DNA of 64,000 nucleotides from an uncultured Prochlorococcus sp. (lineage in GTDB: Bacteria; Cyanobacteriota; Cyanobacteriia; PCC-6307; Cyanobiaceae). Below are positions 30,948 through 40,829 of this stretch, piece after piece; within the stretch, counting starts at the first letter, position 1; every line of letters starts with the position of its first letter. The notes beneath the pieces were generated by a model. The model did not search any database and was not told the DNA's origin. It saw only the letters and a list, made by a program, of their open reading frames with translations. A program made the translations under genes and the position numbers. The stretch is taken from assembly GCA_902624085.1 (NCBI GenBank), contig CACNWD010000004.1:22919-86918 (forward strand), read 5' to 3'.

Positions 30948-33016
30948 TGGATAATCAAAATAACATAAATAAAAATAAAATTTTCCTAAACAATAATTCA
31001 GAAATTAACCCTGAAAATAAGTATTGGTGGGAAAGCCTGGTTAAATGGTGGAGTGGTTTTAGTCTCAGAACAAAGTTACTAGCAATAGCAACACTAGTAG
31101 TAAGTTTATTAATGACAGGAATCACATTCTTTGCTCTCAACAGTATTCAAAGAGATGCAGGGATGAATGATACCAGATACGCAAGAGATCTTGGATTATT
31201 ACTTTCCGGTAATGTTACTGAACTTGTTGCTAATAATCAGAAAAAAGAGATTTCTAATGTGGCAGAAAAATTTTGGAGATCAAGTAGAAATTTAAGATAT
31301 ATATTTTTTACTAATGAAGAAGATGTTGTCCAACTTGGAATTCCAATAAGTGCAAGTCCTTCAAGCTCTAATAGTCAATTCCAACTTACGAGAAAACTTA
31401 AATTACCCTCCGAATTAAAGAAAAGACCTCAGTTTCCAGTTGTAAAGCAACATTCAACTCCACAAGGTCAAGTTACAGATGTTTTTGTTCCAATGCTATG
31501 GAAAGGCCAATATGTAGGAACTTTAGCCTTAGGTGTTACTCCCAATAAAAAAGCATTAGCAAGTGCGGCTCTGACAAGAGAGGTAACAGTTGCAGTGTTT
31601 ATTTCAATTTGGGTCTTGGTAATACTTGGAGCAGTATTTAACGCACTTACAATCACAAGACCAGTGAGAGAGTTAGTTAGAGGTGTTAGAGAGATTTCTC
31701 AGGGTAATTTCAAGTCAAGAATTTCTTTTCCAATGACTGGAGAATTAGGAGAGTTACTTACATCATTTAATAGAATGGCTTCTCAATTAGAAGACTATGA
31801 TGAAGCCAATATTGAAGAATTAAAGGCTGCTCAAATAAAGCAGCAATCTTTAATATCTACTATGGCAGATGGCGCAATACTATTAGATTCTAAAGGTAAA
31901 ATTGTATTAGCCAATCCTACAGCAAAGAGACTTTTTAGATGGGAAGGTAGATATTTAGAAGGCAAAGATCTTTTAAATGAAATACCTGAAATCCTTGCAA
32001 ACGATTTACATTCATCTATTGAATCTATTCTTGAAAAGGATAAAGAATGTGATGACATAAGATGTAGTGTAGGGGAGCCTCCAAGAACTTTAAGGATAGT
32101 TTTACAGTCAGTACTTGATACAAACAAAGTTCAATTAAAAGGTATAGCTGTAACAGTACAAGATCTCACAAGAGAGGTGGAACTGAATGCAGCACAAAAT
32201 AGATTTATAAGTAATGTTTCTCATGAATTACGTACACCTCTTTTCAACATAAAAAGCTATGTTGAGACTTTATATGATTTAAAAGATCAATTAACGAACG
32301 AAGAACAATTAGATTTTCTAAGTATTGCAAATTCAGAGACTGATAGACTTACTCGTCTGGTTAACGATGTTCTAGATTTATCAAGATTAGAATCTGGTAA
32401 ATTAATTCAACTTGAGCCAATGGACGTAAAACCTGCTATCGAACAAACGCTCAGGAATTATAAACTAAATGCATCCGAAAAAAATGTTTCTCTTGCTTGT
32501 GATATAGAGGAAAATATCCCGTCAATATTAGGTAATTGGGATTTATTGCTACAAGTGTTTGATAATTTATTAGGGAATGGTTTGAAATTTAGTGCTAAAA
32601 ATAGCACTTTAATGATTAGAGCTTATACTTGGCCTGATTCCTGTCCAGCTTTCCCTCCAAATGAATCTCTAGCAGCTCCCCAATGTGAACTTGTTTCTCC
32701 TTTACCTAAGATCAGAATTGAGATCGCAGATACAGGATGCGGTATTTCTCAATCGGATCAAGAAAAAATATTCGATCGTTTCTTCAGAGTGGAAAATTCT
32801 GTCCACACTGAACAAGGAACTGGTTTAGGGCTATCTATTGTTAGAGGAATTATTGAAAAACATGGAGGTGAAGTAAGAATGGCTAGTGAATTAGGCACTG
32901 GTACTACTTTTTGGTTTGATCTTCCATTAGAACAATCAGATAAAGATGAAATCCTTTTTAATACAATTAATAATGAAAAGAACTTATCAAATAGTCAAAT
33001 AGAAGAATTAATTTAA
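30947..33016 (+). CDS. nblS: NblS/Hik33-type membrane sensor histidine kinase
   Basis: 689 residues. Membrane helix 1 is at about 42-64, an extracytoplasmic sensor domain follows, and helix 2 lies around 208-232. A HAMP linker ('ITRPVRELVRGVREISQGNF'), a PAS domain (about 295-400), HisKA with phospho-acceptor His426 in 'FISNVSHELRTPL', and HATPase boxes 'DNLLGNGLKF', 'ADTGCGIS' and 'GTGLGLSIV' follow. This architecture is that of NblS/Hik33, which controls high-light, redox and hli gene responses in cyanobacteria. There are few histidine kinases in Prochlorococcus, so this is a major stress sensor. It converges on kaiC with a 4-bp overlap. Confidence 0.93.
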   Translation: MDNQNNINKNKIFLNNNSEINPENKYWWESLVKWWSGFSLRTKLLAIATLVVSLLMTGITFFALNSIQRDAGMNDTRYARDLGLLLSGNVTELVANNQKKEISNVAEKFWRSSRNLRYIFFTNEEDVVQLGIPISASPSSSNSQFQLTRKLKLPSELKKRPQFPVVKQHSTPQGQVTDVFVPMLWKGQYVGTLALGVTPNKKALASAALTREVTVAVFISIWVLVILGAVFNALTITRPVRELVRGVREISQGNFKSRISFPMTGELGELLTSFNRMASQLEDYDEANIEELKAAQIKQQSLISTMADGAILLDSKGKIVLANPTAKRLFRWEGRYLEGKDLLNEIPEILANDLHSSIESILEKDKECDDIRCSVGEPPRTLRIVLQSVLDTNKVQLKGIAVTVQDLTREVELNAAQNRFISNVSHELRTPLFNIKSYVETLYDLKDQLTNEEQLDFLSIANSETDRLTRLVNDVLDLSRLESGKLIQLEPMDVKPAIEQTLRNYKLNASEKNVSLACDIEENIPSILGNWDLLLQVFDNLLGNGLKFSAKNSTLMIRAYTWPDSCPAFPPNESLAAPQCELVSPLPKIRIEIADTGCGISQSDQEKIFDRFFRVENSVHTEQGTGLGLSIVRGIIEKHGGEVRMASELGTGTTFWFDLPLEQSDKDEILFNTINNEKNLSNSQIEELI

Positions 33017-34542
33017 CTTTTATCTATCCCTTTAAATACATTTGGCAAATTATCATCAGGAATTATCCTATGAGGTGCCCCACTGAAAATCTGTTCAAAA
33101 TTCGAAAATGAATCTTTAATTTCAGGGCCACTACTGGTGATAATGAACTCCCTTATCCTTTTATCGTGCCATGAACCTCGCATTTTAAACACATTTAAAG
33201 CTCTAGCCATTTCCCCTTTAATTTCAACATACTGCAGTAATAATATAGTATCTGTAATAGTAGATATATGAGAATCTGTGATTGAATGACTTCCCATGAA
33301 TTCTTCTGCTGTATTTGTAAAAAACCCTGCTATTTCCTCTTGTTTAGCATAGCCTGTAACACCAATAACAAATTGCCTAAAGGCATTTAAACTAACTCCT
33401 CTCGCTAAAGCGGATAAAGAATCTATAGCCATTCTGGTAGGTTTAAATTGATTTATTTGTGTCTTTATAATTTGTAAATGATCTTCAAGTCCAGTTGATT
33501 CTGGGTAAGCACATATAATTTTAAGTAATCCATCACTTTCCATTTTTTCAAAATCAATCCCCCAACTGGTTGCGTTTCTTAGGAGTTGAGCTCTTGATTC
33601 TTCATAAGCGAAAAGAATTGCTCTTTCCTTATTTCTATATGCATCTTCTATAAATTTAGAGACTAGCATCGTTTTACCAGTTCCAGTAGCACCAGTAGCA
33701 AGAATAATTGAATCTTGAAAGTAGCCTCCTCCGCACATTTCATCAAGATCTTTTACACCAGAACTTATTCGAATATTTGATGATCTTTGTGTCAATCTCA
33801 TAGCTCCCAAAGGAAAAACGCTTATGCCGTTTTCTCCCATTGTGAATGGGAATTCTCCTTTCATATGAGTGGTACCTCTCAACTTTAAAACCTCTAGTGT
33901 TCTTCTTCTTTTCTCAGACTCAAGAACATTTCTTAGCAATACAACATTATCTGATACAAATTCTTCAACGCCATAACGTGCGATGGGTCCATAATCATCT
34001 ACCCTTTCTGTTGTCATTACTGTAGTAACGCCTATTTCTTTTAATCTCGCAATTAATCGAAAAATTTCTCTTCTAACGACATATATCGCGTCATATTGTT
34101 GAAAAACAGCAGTTATTGAATCTATAGCGACTCTTTTTGCTTTATATTTTCTTATTGCATAACTTATCCTTTCAATTAAGCCTGATAAATCAAAGTTTCC
34201 AGCAACATCCTGGCCATCAGGATCAGGAGAAGCATCTAGAATAAATAATTTATTTTGATCAATATGATCTTGAAGATCCCAACCAAAACTGGCAGCATTT
34301 CTAATAATATCTAATGGTGATTCTTCGAAAGTTACAAAAATACCTGGTTCATCAAAATTATCTATCCCATGATGAAGATATTGCAAGGAAAATACTGTTT
34401 TACCTGTTCCAGAAGTACCACTTACAAGAGTGCTTCTTGATGAAGGTAAACCACCCCTACAAACATCATCAAAGCCCTCTATGCCAGTGGGTAATTTTTG
34501 CACTTGCATTTTATTTGATTTATTTTGATCAGTTTCTTTCAT
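33013..34542 (-). CDS. kaiC: Circadian clock protein KaiC
   Basis: A tandem RecA-like ATPase and autokinase (509 aa). CI has Walker A 'GTSGTGKT' (42-49) and the catalytic Glu pair E73-E74. CII has 'GATGTGKT' (284-291) and E314-E315. The phosphorylation pair equivalent to S431/T432 is present as S427-T428 in 'SITDSHISTITDT'. So the kinase and ATPase chemistry seem intact although kaiA is missing. It lies 66 bp after kaiB in the same transcript direction. Confidence 0.98.
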   Translation of the reverse strand: MKETDQNKSNKMQVQKLPTGIEGFDDVCRGGLPSSRSTLVSGTSGTGKTVFSLQYLHHGIDNFDEPGIFVTFEESPLDIIRNAASFGWDLQDHIDQNKLFILDASPDPDGQDVAGNFDLSGLIERISYAIRKYKAKRVAIDSITAVFQQYDAIYVVRREIFRLIARLKEIGVTTVMTTERVDDYGPIARYGVEEFVSDNVVLLRNVLESEKRRRTLEVLKLRGTTHMKGEFPFTMGENGISVFPLGAMRLTQRSSNIRISSGVKDLDEMCGGGYFQDSIILATGATGTGKTMLVSKFIEDAYRNKERAILFAYEESRAQLLRNATSWGIDFEKMESDGLLKIICAYPESTGLEDHLQIIKTQINQFKPTRMAIDSLSALARGVSLNAFRQFVIGVTGYAKQEEIAGFFTNTAEEFMGSHSITDSHISTITDTILLLQYVEIKGEMARALNVFKMRGSWHDKRIREFIITSSGPEIKDSFSNFEQIFSGAPHRIIPDDNLPNVFKGIDKS

Positions 34543-34608
34543 ATTTGTAATATTTTAATTTTGAATAACTGTTGTAAGTATAACTATAGAGAATTTTCTA
34601 TTTTTATC

Positions 34609-34923
34609 TTACTTAACCTTTACTTCCGATTCATGTAGTTCGTCGAAAAGTAAATCTAATCCAATCAAGACTTTTTCTCTATCCGACAAATCACCAATGA
34701 TTTTTCTTACAGGAGGAGGGAGTATCTTCGCTAATGTTGGTGTAGCTAAAATCTTGTCTTCCTCAGCTAATTGTGGACTTTTTAACACATCTATAACTTT
34801 CAACGCATAAACACCTTTAAATTCTGTTTCTAATATGCCCTTCAAAGTATTTAGAGCTCTCATAGAGTTAGGAGTATTTCCTGCTACATATAATTTTAGA
34901 ATATAAGTTTTTCTGGCGGCCAT
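34609..34923 (-). CDS. kaiB: Circadian clock protein KaiB
   Basis: A 104-residue thioredoxin-like fold-switching protein that binds KaiC. It begins '[20 protein letters not shown]' and has '[20 protein letters not shown]' and '[20 protein letters not shown]', all KaiB hallmarks. It is upstream of kaiC. In Synechococcus kaiA precedes kaiB, but here the 149 bp to the divergent rplU contain no kaiA frame or visible remnant. Confidence 0.98.
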   Translation of the reverse strand: MAARKTYILKLYVAGNTPNSMRALNTLKGILETEFKGVYALKVIDVLKSPQLAEEDKILATPTLAKILPPPVRKIIGDLSDREKVLIGLDLLFDELHESEVKVK

Positions 34924-35072
34924 TTAACACCTCATAATTATATACATAATATTTATTCTAGATATATCTTGACTAAATACACTAATAAAAGTCAAAATAG
35001 TAAAAACTAAATGATTGCAAGTTAAGGCATAATACAACCTATACTGTTGAGCCTTATTGCGTCCATAACAAC

Positions 35073-35504
35073 ATGACAACCACAAAAAATTCGAAAACTG
35101 CAGTTGCAGAAAATAATCTTTTTGCCATAGCAGAAACCTCAGGGAGACAATTTCTATTTAAGGTAAATAAATATTATGATTTAGATAGAATTAATGCTAA
35201 AGAAAAAGAAAAAATCATTTTAGATAATATCCTTCTCATAAAGGACAATAAAAGTATCTCCATTGGAAAACCTTACATAAAAAATGCCAAAATTGAATTA
35301 GAAGTAATGTCTCATTTAAGAGATAAGAAAATAATTGTTTATAAGATGAGGCCAAAAAAGAAAACTAGAAGAAAAATGGGTCATAGACAAGAACTTACCA
35401 GGGTTATGGTAAAATCTATTACAATAAATAAAAGTGAATCTAAGAACTCAACAAAAGCTGAAAGTTCTAAGAAATCAACAAGCACCAAAAAAGAGGAATC
35501 TTAA
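35073..35504 (+). CDS. rplU: 50S ribosomal protein L21
   Basis: A 143-residue L21 with the core 'LFAIAETSGRQFLFKVNKYY' at 17-36 and the RNA-binding 'KMRPKKKTRRKMGHRQELTR' near 106-125. It has N- and C-terminal extensions, the latter Ser/Lys/Thr-rich, longer than the about 103 aa of E. coli. A TATACT -10 candidate lies near 35041. It is followed by rpmA after 14 bp, the universal L21-L27 pair. Confidence 0.96.
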   Translation: MTTTKNSKTAVAENNLFAIAETSGRQFLFKVNKYYDLDRINAKEKEKIILDNILLIKDNKSISIGKPYIKNAKIELEVMSHLRDKKIIVYKMRPKKKTRRKMGHRQELTRVMVKSITINKSESKNSTKAESSKKSTSTKKEES

Positions 35505-35518
35505 TTAAAGACTGAATT

Positions 35519-35779
35519 ATGGCACACAAAAAAGGAACTGGCTCCACAAGAAACGGTAGAGATTCAAATTCTAAGCGTCTAGGAGTTAAAGCATATGGAG
35601 GAGAAAAAGTAACTGCGGGTTCAATAATAATAAGGCAAAGAGGTACTTCATTTTTACCAGGTTTAAACGTAGGGAAAGGTAAAGATGATACTTTATTTGC
35701 TTTGAAAGATGGAATAGTTAGTTACGAAAGCATCAAAAGAAATTTAAGAAATAGAAAAAGAGTAAATATAGTTATTTAA
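35519..35779 (+). CDS. rpmA: 50S ribosomal protein L27
   Basis: 86 residues opening '[20 protein letters not shown]' followed by [14 protein letters not shown], the classic L27 start. The flexible N-terminus reaches the peptidyl-transferase centre. Also '[20 protein letters not shown]'. It is the second gene of the rplU operon and ends 1 bp before the convergent methyltransferase gene. Confidence 0.98.
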   Translation: MAHKKGTGSTRNGRDSNSKRLGVKAYGGEKVTAGSIIIRQRGTSFLPGLNVGKGKDDTLFALKDGIVSYESIKRNLRNRKRVNIVI

Positions 35780-35780
35780 C

Positions 35781-36521
35781 TCAAACTTTCTTTTTATAAA
35801 CTCTTGTTGTTATTAATAAAGGATGGAAAGTCTCTATAAATTTATATTGCAAGGTTTCAAAAAATTTCGAAACTAATCTCTCTTCATCAAGGTGAAATGG
35901 ATATTCATTGTTGTCACCCTTGTAGAAATACCAATTAAATATAGAAACTGAATCTTCTGACATGATTTCATGAAATTCATCAAGTTGCATTGCAGGATCA
36001 TCCAAATGTTCTAAAACATCTAAGCACACAATTGAATCAAATTTTTTGATATTTGTATCTTTAATAGATTTATGGAAAGATATTTTTTGATCCAATCCCA
36101 ATTTTTTGGCTCTAAATTTTACAAATTCTCTATTTGTTTCGTTTATATCAACAAAAAAGACATGTTCTACATTCTCTGACATGGCGTTAGCCAATGTGTG
36201 TGTCCCAATCCCACCTCCAAAATCCAAGACCATATTTTGAGAAAAAGTTTGTTGCAACTTCAATGTACTTCCGATATATTCTTTACTAGTCAAATGCCAA
36301 GCAGATAGATCTGCCAGATGCTTATCGCCAACAATATCTTCATAAAATGCGGAATTCTCAACTGAACTATTCCCCGGATGGATATTAGCCAAATTCATTT
36401 TTGCATTAATGAGAAAATTATTAAAATTATCCTCATTAATAGGTAAAAATTCTATTAGGTGCGACTTTAGTTCAAAAGCATCTTTAAAGAAATCATTTAA
36501 TATGGTTTTATTCTTTTTCAA
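35781..36521 (-). CDS. Class I SAM-dependent methyltransferase
   Basis: 246 residues. The SAM-binding motif I is 'MVLDFGGGIGTHTLANAM', motif II 'VFFVDINE' and the post-II acidic 'FDSIVCLDVLEHLDDP', which is the Methyltransf_11/23 type. The N-terminal 90 residues are helical and not recognised. The substrate is unknown. It is a single gene, convergent with rpmA and divergent from truB. Confidence 0.8.
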   Translation of the reverse strand: MKKNKTILNDFFKDAFELKSHLIEFLPINEDNFNNFLINAKMNLANIHPGNSSVENSAFYEDIVGDKHLADLSAWHLTSKEYIGSTLKLQQTFSQNMVLDFGGGIGTHTLANAMSENVEHVFFVDINETNREFVKFRAKKLGLDQKISFHKSIKDTNIKKFDSIVCLDVLEHLDDPAMQLDEFHEIMSEDSVSIFNWYFYKGDNNEYPFHLDEERLVSKFFETLQYKFIETFHPLLITTRVYKKKV

Positions 36522-36591
36522 TTTTCACAAGTTGTTATTTATTTAAAATAATAAAATAAAGAATAATGTTTTCATAAAATCTTAATATCTA

Positions 36592-37512
36592 ATGGAAGTA
36601 AATGATGGTTTCTTAATTATTAATAAAAGTAAAAATTGCACATCTCATGATTGTGTAAAAAGAATTAAAAGAATTTTTAATATCAAGAAAGTTGGACACA
36701 CTGGAACCTTAGATCCTCAAGTGACTGGTGTTTTACCTTTAGCTCTTGGATCAGCGACAAGATTTATTCAGTATTTACCTCAAGAAAAATCATACGTAGG
36801 AATAATTCAACTTGGTATAAAGACTTCAACTGATGATATCCATGGGGAAATCATGAAACAAAAAGATGTTCCAAAATTAACCTTTGATGATTTAGATGAT
36901 AGTCTAAATTCATTCAGAGGAATAATTCAACAAATTCCACCACAAGTTTCAAGCGTTCATATAAATGGTGAAAGGGCTTATAAAAAATCTTGGAGAAAAG
37001 AAGATTTTACTTTACCTTCAAAAGAGGTAAAAGTAGAATCATTAATATTGAAAAATTGGAATCAAGCAAATGGTCAATTAAGGATTGAAATAAATTGTTC
37101 ATCAGGAACTTATATAAGATCAATAGCTAGAGATTTAGGAATTTTATTAAAATCTGAGGGATGCTTGTATGATCTTAGACGAACTAAAGCATCGGGTTTT
37201 AGTGAAGACACATCAAACAGTTTAGATTATCTTGTTAAAAGACATAATGAAAAAGATAAATTCATTATTCCAATAGAAGAAGCACTAGATCATCTGCCCA
37301 AAATTCATTTAGCTAGTGAATTAGATATTCTCTATTGGAGGACAGGCAGGCAAATTGAATTAAGAGCTACAAATCTAATTAAAAACGTTTATCAATCTAA
37401 GCAAAATAAATTTCTAGTATTTGATGATAAATATCAGTTATTAGGAATCGGAATTTATGTTCGTAAAGATTATGATCTTTTACTACCAAAACTAGTTCTT
37501 AATTCTAAGTAA
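36592..37512 (+). CDS. truB: tRNA pseudouridine(55) synthase TruB
   Basis: Makes pseudouridine 55 in the T-loop of tRNAs (306 aa). The catalytic Asp41 lies in 'VGHTGTLDPQVTGVLPLALG'. 'QIPPQVSSVHINGERAYK' and 'CSSGTYIRSIARDLG' complete the family signature. The C-terminal region is a PUA-like extension. It converges with the SpoIID-like gene 3 bp downstream. Confidence 0.96.
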   Translation: MEVNDGFLIINKSKNCTSHDCVKRIKRIFNIKKVGHTGTLDPQVTGVLPLALGSATRFIQYLPQEKSYVGIIQLGIKTSTDDIHGEIMKQKDVPKLTFDDLDDSLNSFRGIIQQIPPQVSSVHINGERAYKKSWRKEDFTLPSKEVKVESLILKNWNQANGQLRIEINCSSGTYIRSIARDLGILLKSEGCLYDLRRTKASGFSEDTSNSLDYLVKRHNEKDKFIIPIEEALDHLPKIHLASELDILYWRTGRQIELRATNLIKNVYQSKQNKFLVFDDKYQLLGIGIYVRKDYDLLLPKLVLNSK

Positions 37513-37515
37513 ATA

Positions 37516-38703
37516 CTACTTATATATTTCTTTGAATGGTTTAATTTGAATTTGCTTATAATAATGCTTCAAAATATCTTTAGCTTGGTACCCACGCATG
37601 GCTAAATGTTTTGCTCCCCATTGACTCATACCAACCCCATGGCCAGATCCCATTCCAGAAATCAGTAATGAGTTATTTGTATTTTTAATCTTATTATTTT
37701 CTGGATTTGTATTAACTTCAATAAAATTAAATCTAAATAAAGTACTTTTTAAACCCATTTTTTTTCTCAGACTTGTCCCTGAGAAATCAAGCGAGCCATA
37801 ATTACCAATTAATTTAATATTTTTAACACGTCCAGTTTTAGTAATATCTAGTATTTCCATATCCTTAATTCCACCAATGTTAGGGAATAGTATTTGCAAT
37901 TCTTTATTAGAAAATATTTTTTTCCAATACAACTTTGGATTCTTTTGATCAAAATCTTTAACACTAATAAGATAAGGATATTTATCCCTCCAAACATCCT
38001 CACTATTCTCTGTCATACCTGCCGAACTACTATGAAATAATGCATTTATTAGTTTATTTTTATGAGTAATAACTAATGATCTTGTATCTTTTACCGCTTT
38101 ATTTGTTCTATATGTTTTCGATTCTAAACCATTATAAACCTGATCACTTTGCGTGGAGTCGATATCGTACAAAGCATTTCCAGTTTTCTTTAAAGCATAA
38201 GTTCTGGAAGCTATAGCTTGCGCTTTTAAGGCCTCTAAAGGCCATCTATGTGGCATCTCTGAACCTACTACACTTGTAAGATATTTTTCAATTCCAAGTA
38301 TGTTTACAACAAAAATTTCATTTTTTAAAAATTTGATCTTAATCAATCCAGAATATCTTTTACCTCCAACCCATATCCCCCTTTTATCATAGGATTTTAT
38401 AACAAATCCTTTATCATCCTTAATTTCATAGACTTTTGATTTGTTTTTATCAAAAAATAGTTTTGTTGAATTCTTCCCTTTTTTTAAAGTTATTCCTTTC
38501 ACATTTTTTTTTATTAGATTTTTATAATTAAAAATCAAAGGAATATTCCTATCAGCCCTGATTCTCAAGTTTTTTTCTTTAGATATAAGGACCCGAATTA
38601 TTGGTCCATTTGAAGCATTTAAATTTTGATTACAAAAAAATGAGAGAGATATAAAACCAATAACAAAATATTTATTGGTAAGTTTTAAAGGTGTTGTAAG
38701 CAC
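37516..38703 (-). CDS. SpoIID/LytB domain protein
   Basis: 395 residues with an N-terminal signal or anchor (about 12-30). A SpoIID-like domain contains 'EMPHRWPLEALKAQAIASRT' and the C-terminal 'SGMGSGHGVGMSQWGAKHLA'. SpoIID enzymes are peptidoglycan lytic transglycosylases that cut glycan strands without stem peptides. In non-sporulating cyanobacteria they are probably wall-remodelling enzymes in the periplasm. A lone gene between truB and rnz. Confidence 0.87.
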   Translation of the reverse strand: MLTTPLKLTNKYFVIGFISLSFFCNQNLNASNGPIIRVLISKEKNLRIRADRNIPLIFNYKNLIKKNVKGITLKKGKNSTKLFFDKNKSKVYEIKDDKGFVIKSYDKRGIWVGGKRYSGLIKIKFLKNEIFVVNILGIEKYLTSVVGSEMPHRWPLEALKAQAIASRTYALKKTGNALYDIDSTQSDQVYNGLESKTYRTNKAVKDTRSLVITHKNKLINALFHSSSAGMTENSEDVWRDKYPYLISVKDFDQKNPKLYWKKIFSNKELQILFPNIGGIKDMEILDITKTGRVKNIKLIGNYGSLDFSGTSLRKKMGLKSTLFRFNFIEVNTNPENNKIKNTNNSLLISGMGSGHGVGMSQWGAKHLAMRGYQAKDILKHYYKQIQIKPFKEIYK

Positions 38704-38792
38704 TTTGTTTTAGAAACAAATTTTGCATTTGCCTTAGTTTGCCTAAAAGTTTAGATTTAATCTAGGCATTACATACAAAAATATTTTTATAA

Positions 38793-39731
38793 GTGAACAT
38801 TACTTTCCTAGGAACTAGTTCAGGAGTCCCAACACTTACAAGAAATGTCTCTTCTCTTGCTCTTAAGCTTTCACAAAAAGCTGAGGTTTGGCTTTTTGAC
38901 TGCGGAGAAGGGACACAACATCAATTAATTAAAAGTACAATAAAATCCTCTCAAATCAGAAAGATTTTTATTACACATATGCATGGTGACCATATTTATG
39001 GATTACCAGGTTTATTAGCTACACTTGGACTCTCTGGCAATAGCAAAGGTATAGATATCTATGGTCCTTCAAATCTTAAAAATTTTATTTCTTCTGCTTT
39101 AAAAAATAGCTACTGCAAAATTTCTTATCCTCTTAAATTTTTTGAAGTGGAAAATTCTGCACAAACAAATACCAATTTATTTGAGGATGAGCTTATGGAG
39201 GTTAGATGTGCATCTCTAAAGCATAGGCTACCCGCTTTTGGATATCGAGTCAATGAAAAGGATAAACCAGGGCAATTCAATCTTGAAAAAGCAAAAAAAT
39301 TAAATATTCCAGAAGGGCCAATTTACGGTAGATTACATTCTGGTCAGAGAGTTAAATTAGAAGATGGAAGGATTTTAAATGGAAGTGATTTCTGTGGTGA
39401 GACAAAAAAAGGTGAGAGTTTTGTTTATTGCACAGACACAATTTTTAGCGAAAGAGCTGTCGAACTATCAAAAAATGTTGATTTATTAGTTCATGAGTCA
39501 ACCTTTTCAGAGAAAGATGAAGAAATGGCATTTGAAAAGTTACATTCAACAACTACTATGGCGGCAAAAACTGCTTTATTATCAAATGCAAAAAAATTAG
39601 TTTTAACTCATATAAGTCCAAGATACACACCAAAAAGTGTAGTCAAGCCAATAGATCTGCTTAATGAAGCCAAACAAATATTTCCTAATACATTTCTGGC
39701 AAAAGACTTTTTAACTACAAAAATTAGATGA
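38793..39731 (+). CDS. rnz: Ribonuclease Z
   Basis: A metallo-beta-lactamase endonuclease that trims tRNA 3' ends (312 aa). Metal ligands are in '[10 protein letters not shown]' (61-70), with further His and Asp in 'CTDT' and 'LVHESTF', and the late His motif '[11 protein letters not shown]'. The flexible arm region around 150-200 has '[18 protein letters not shown]', typical of the short bacterial form. The start is GTG 38793. It suits a genome whose tRNAs here lack an encoded CCA. Confidence 0.95.
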   Translation: MNITFLGTSSGVPTLTRNVSSLALKLSQKAEVWLFDCGEGTQHQLIKSTIKSSQIRKIFITHMHGDHIYGLPGLLATLGLSGNSKGIDIYGPSNLKNFISSALKNSYCKISYPLKFFEVENSAQTNTNLFEDELMEVRCASLKHRLPAFGYRVNEKDKPGQFNLEKAKKLNIPEGPIYGRLHSGQRVKLEDGRILNGSDFCGETKKGESFVYCTDTIFSERAVELSKNVDLLVHESTFSEKDEEMAFEKLHSTTTMAAKTALLSNAKKLVLTHISPRYTPKSVVKPIDLLNEAKQIFPNTFLAKDFLTTKIR

Positions 39732-39819
39732 ACTGCAACAGTTCGTTAGAAGAAGTCTCTTATATGACCAACCCATGAAATAATAGTCTTATGGTTTTAT
39801 TAAATTGATTTAGTTCGAA

Positions 39820-40368
39820 ATGTTTTCATTTATTGCTTTCCTTAAAAAGTCTTATACTAGACTATTGATTTTTCTCCCATTAGTAGTTGGATTACTAATA
39901 AGTCCTATAACTGCTAATGCACTTTACCCGAGCGATCCTTCATCTGTAGATGTTTTAAAAGAGGACTATCGCGGAAAAGATCTTCAAAATACAGAATATG
40001 TTAAATATGATTTATCTAGTCAAGATCTCTCAGAAGTAAATTTACAGGGTGCTTACATGAGTGTAACAACAGCCAAAAACTCAAGCTTTAAGGGTGCGAA
40101 TATGAAGGATTTAATTGCATATGCCACCAGATTTGATAATGCTGATCTTTCTGATGCTGACTTAACAAATGGTGAGCTTATGAAAAGTGTTTTTGACGGA
40201 GCTGCAATTGAAGGAACAGATTTTACAAACGCTAACTTAGATCTATCTCAAAGGAAAGCGCTTTGTTCAAGAGCTTCTGGAACAAACTCAAAAACTGGAA
40301 TTGATACATTTGATAGTCTAGAATGCGCCACAATAAAAGGCTACACACCTCCTAAGCCTAAAGCCTAA
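39820..40368 (+). CDS. Exported pentapeptide-repeat protein, probably lumenal
   Basis: 182 residues. A signal sequence covers about residues 1-35 ending 'SPITANA', a typical thylakoid-lumen or periplasm cleavage site. Pentapeptide repeats of A(D/N)LxX type follow at about 65-150 ('DLSEVNLQGAYM', 'NADLSDADLTNGE'), forming a right-handed beta helix. A Cys pair near the C-terminus (CSRA and LECA) may form a disulfide. Similar lumenal pentapeptide proteins occur across cyanobacteria and chloroplasts. Function is unknown. Confidence 0.85.
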   Translation: MFSFIAFLKKSYTRLLIFLPLVVGLLISPITANALYPSDPSSVDVLKEDYRGKDLQNTEYVKYDLSSQDLSEVNLQGAYMSVTTAKNSSFKGANMKDLIAYATRFDNADLSDADLTNGELMKSVFDGAAIEGTDFTNANLDLSQRKALCSRASGTNSKTGIDTFDSLECATIKGYTPPKPKA

Positions 40369-40375
40369 TAGCAAA

Positions 40376-40741
40376 TTAGTTATTTGCGGGAAAGACATTA
40401 CCAGGTTCCCTCGAACCTGGTTTTTTACTGTACCACCATTCTTGTAATTCACTTGAGAATTTCTCAGCAAATAATGTGATTACTGTTTGAACAGGTTTTG
40501 ATCCTGGTTCTAAAATTTCTACAGAATAAGAGGGACATTTTCTTGAAGCTATATCTGCAACAAATCTTGCACCTATCCGTATCCAATAAGGCTCTTTACT
40601 TCTCCAAGCTATCCTGCAACACGGCCAAGGTAACTCTTCTCTATCGTAGAGTCTACAACAAGGGCCGATTATTTTATAACTATATTGTCCTCCTAAACTA
40701 GAATGAATTGAACCATATTCAAAAAAATCTAAACTTCTCAT
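40376..40741 (-). CDS. Conserved hypothetical protein with paired cysteines
   Basis: 121 residues with a notable 'GPCCRLYDREELPWPCCRIA' segment (two CC pairs) at about 26-45 and many aromatic residues. The CC pairs suggest metal or cluster binding, or disulfides, but no family is recognised. The C-terminus is encoded by the terminator of the opposite gene. It lies 88 bp from the ferredoxin gene on the same strand. Confidence 0.72.
   Translation of the reverse strand: MRSLDFFEYGSIHSSLGGQYSYKIIGPCCRLYDREELPWPCCRIAWRSKEPYWIRIGARFVADIASRKCPSYSVEILEPGSKPVQTVITLFAEKFSSELQEWWYSKKPGSREPGNVFPANN
40401..40426 (+). terminator. Intrinsic terminator of the pentapeptide gene, inside the opposite CDS
   Basis: CCAGGTTC-CCTC-GAACCTGG is a perfect 8-bp stem followed by six T, 33 bp after the stop of the pentapeptide gene. 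It lies within the last codons of the convergent 121-aa gene (encoding about KKPGSREPGN). So terminator and C-terminal coding share the same bases. Confidence 0.9.
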
Positions 40742-40829
40742 TTATTTTTTAAAACATATATGAATAGAGAATGACAGAAATTTATTCTTTGACAACAATA
40801 AAGAAGCAATTTTTTATAAAAAAGGAAAA

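Noticed and set aside
34924..35072. kaiA remnant between kaiB and rplU
   Set aside because: I read all frames of the 149 bp and saw no kaiA-like peptide.
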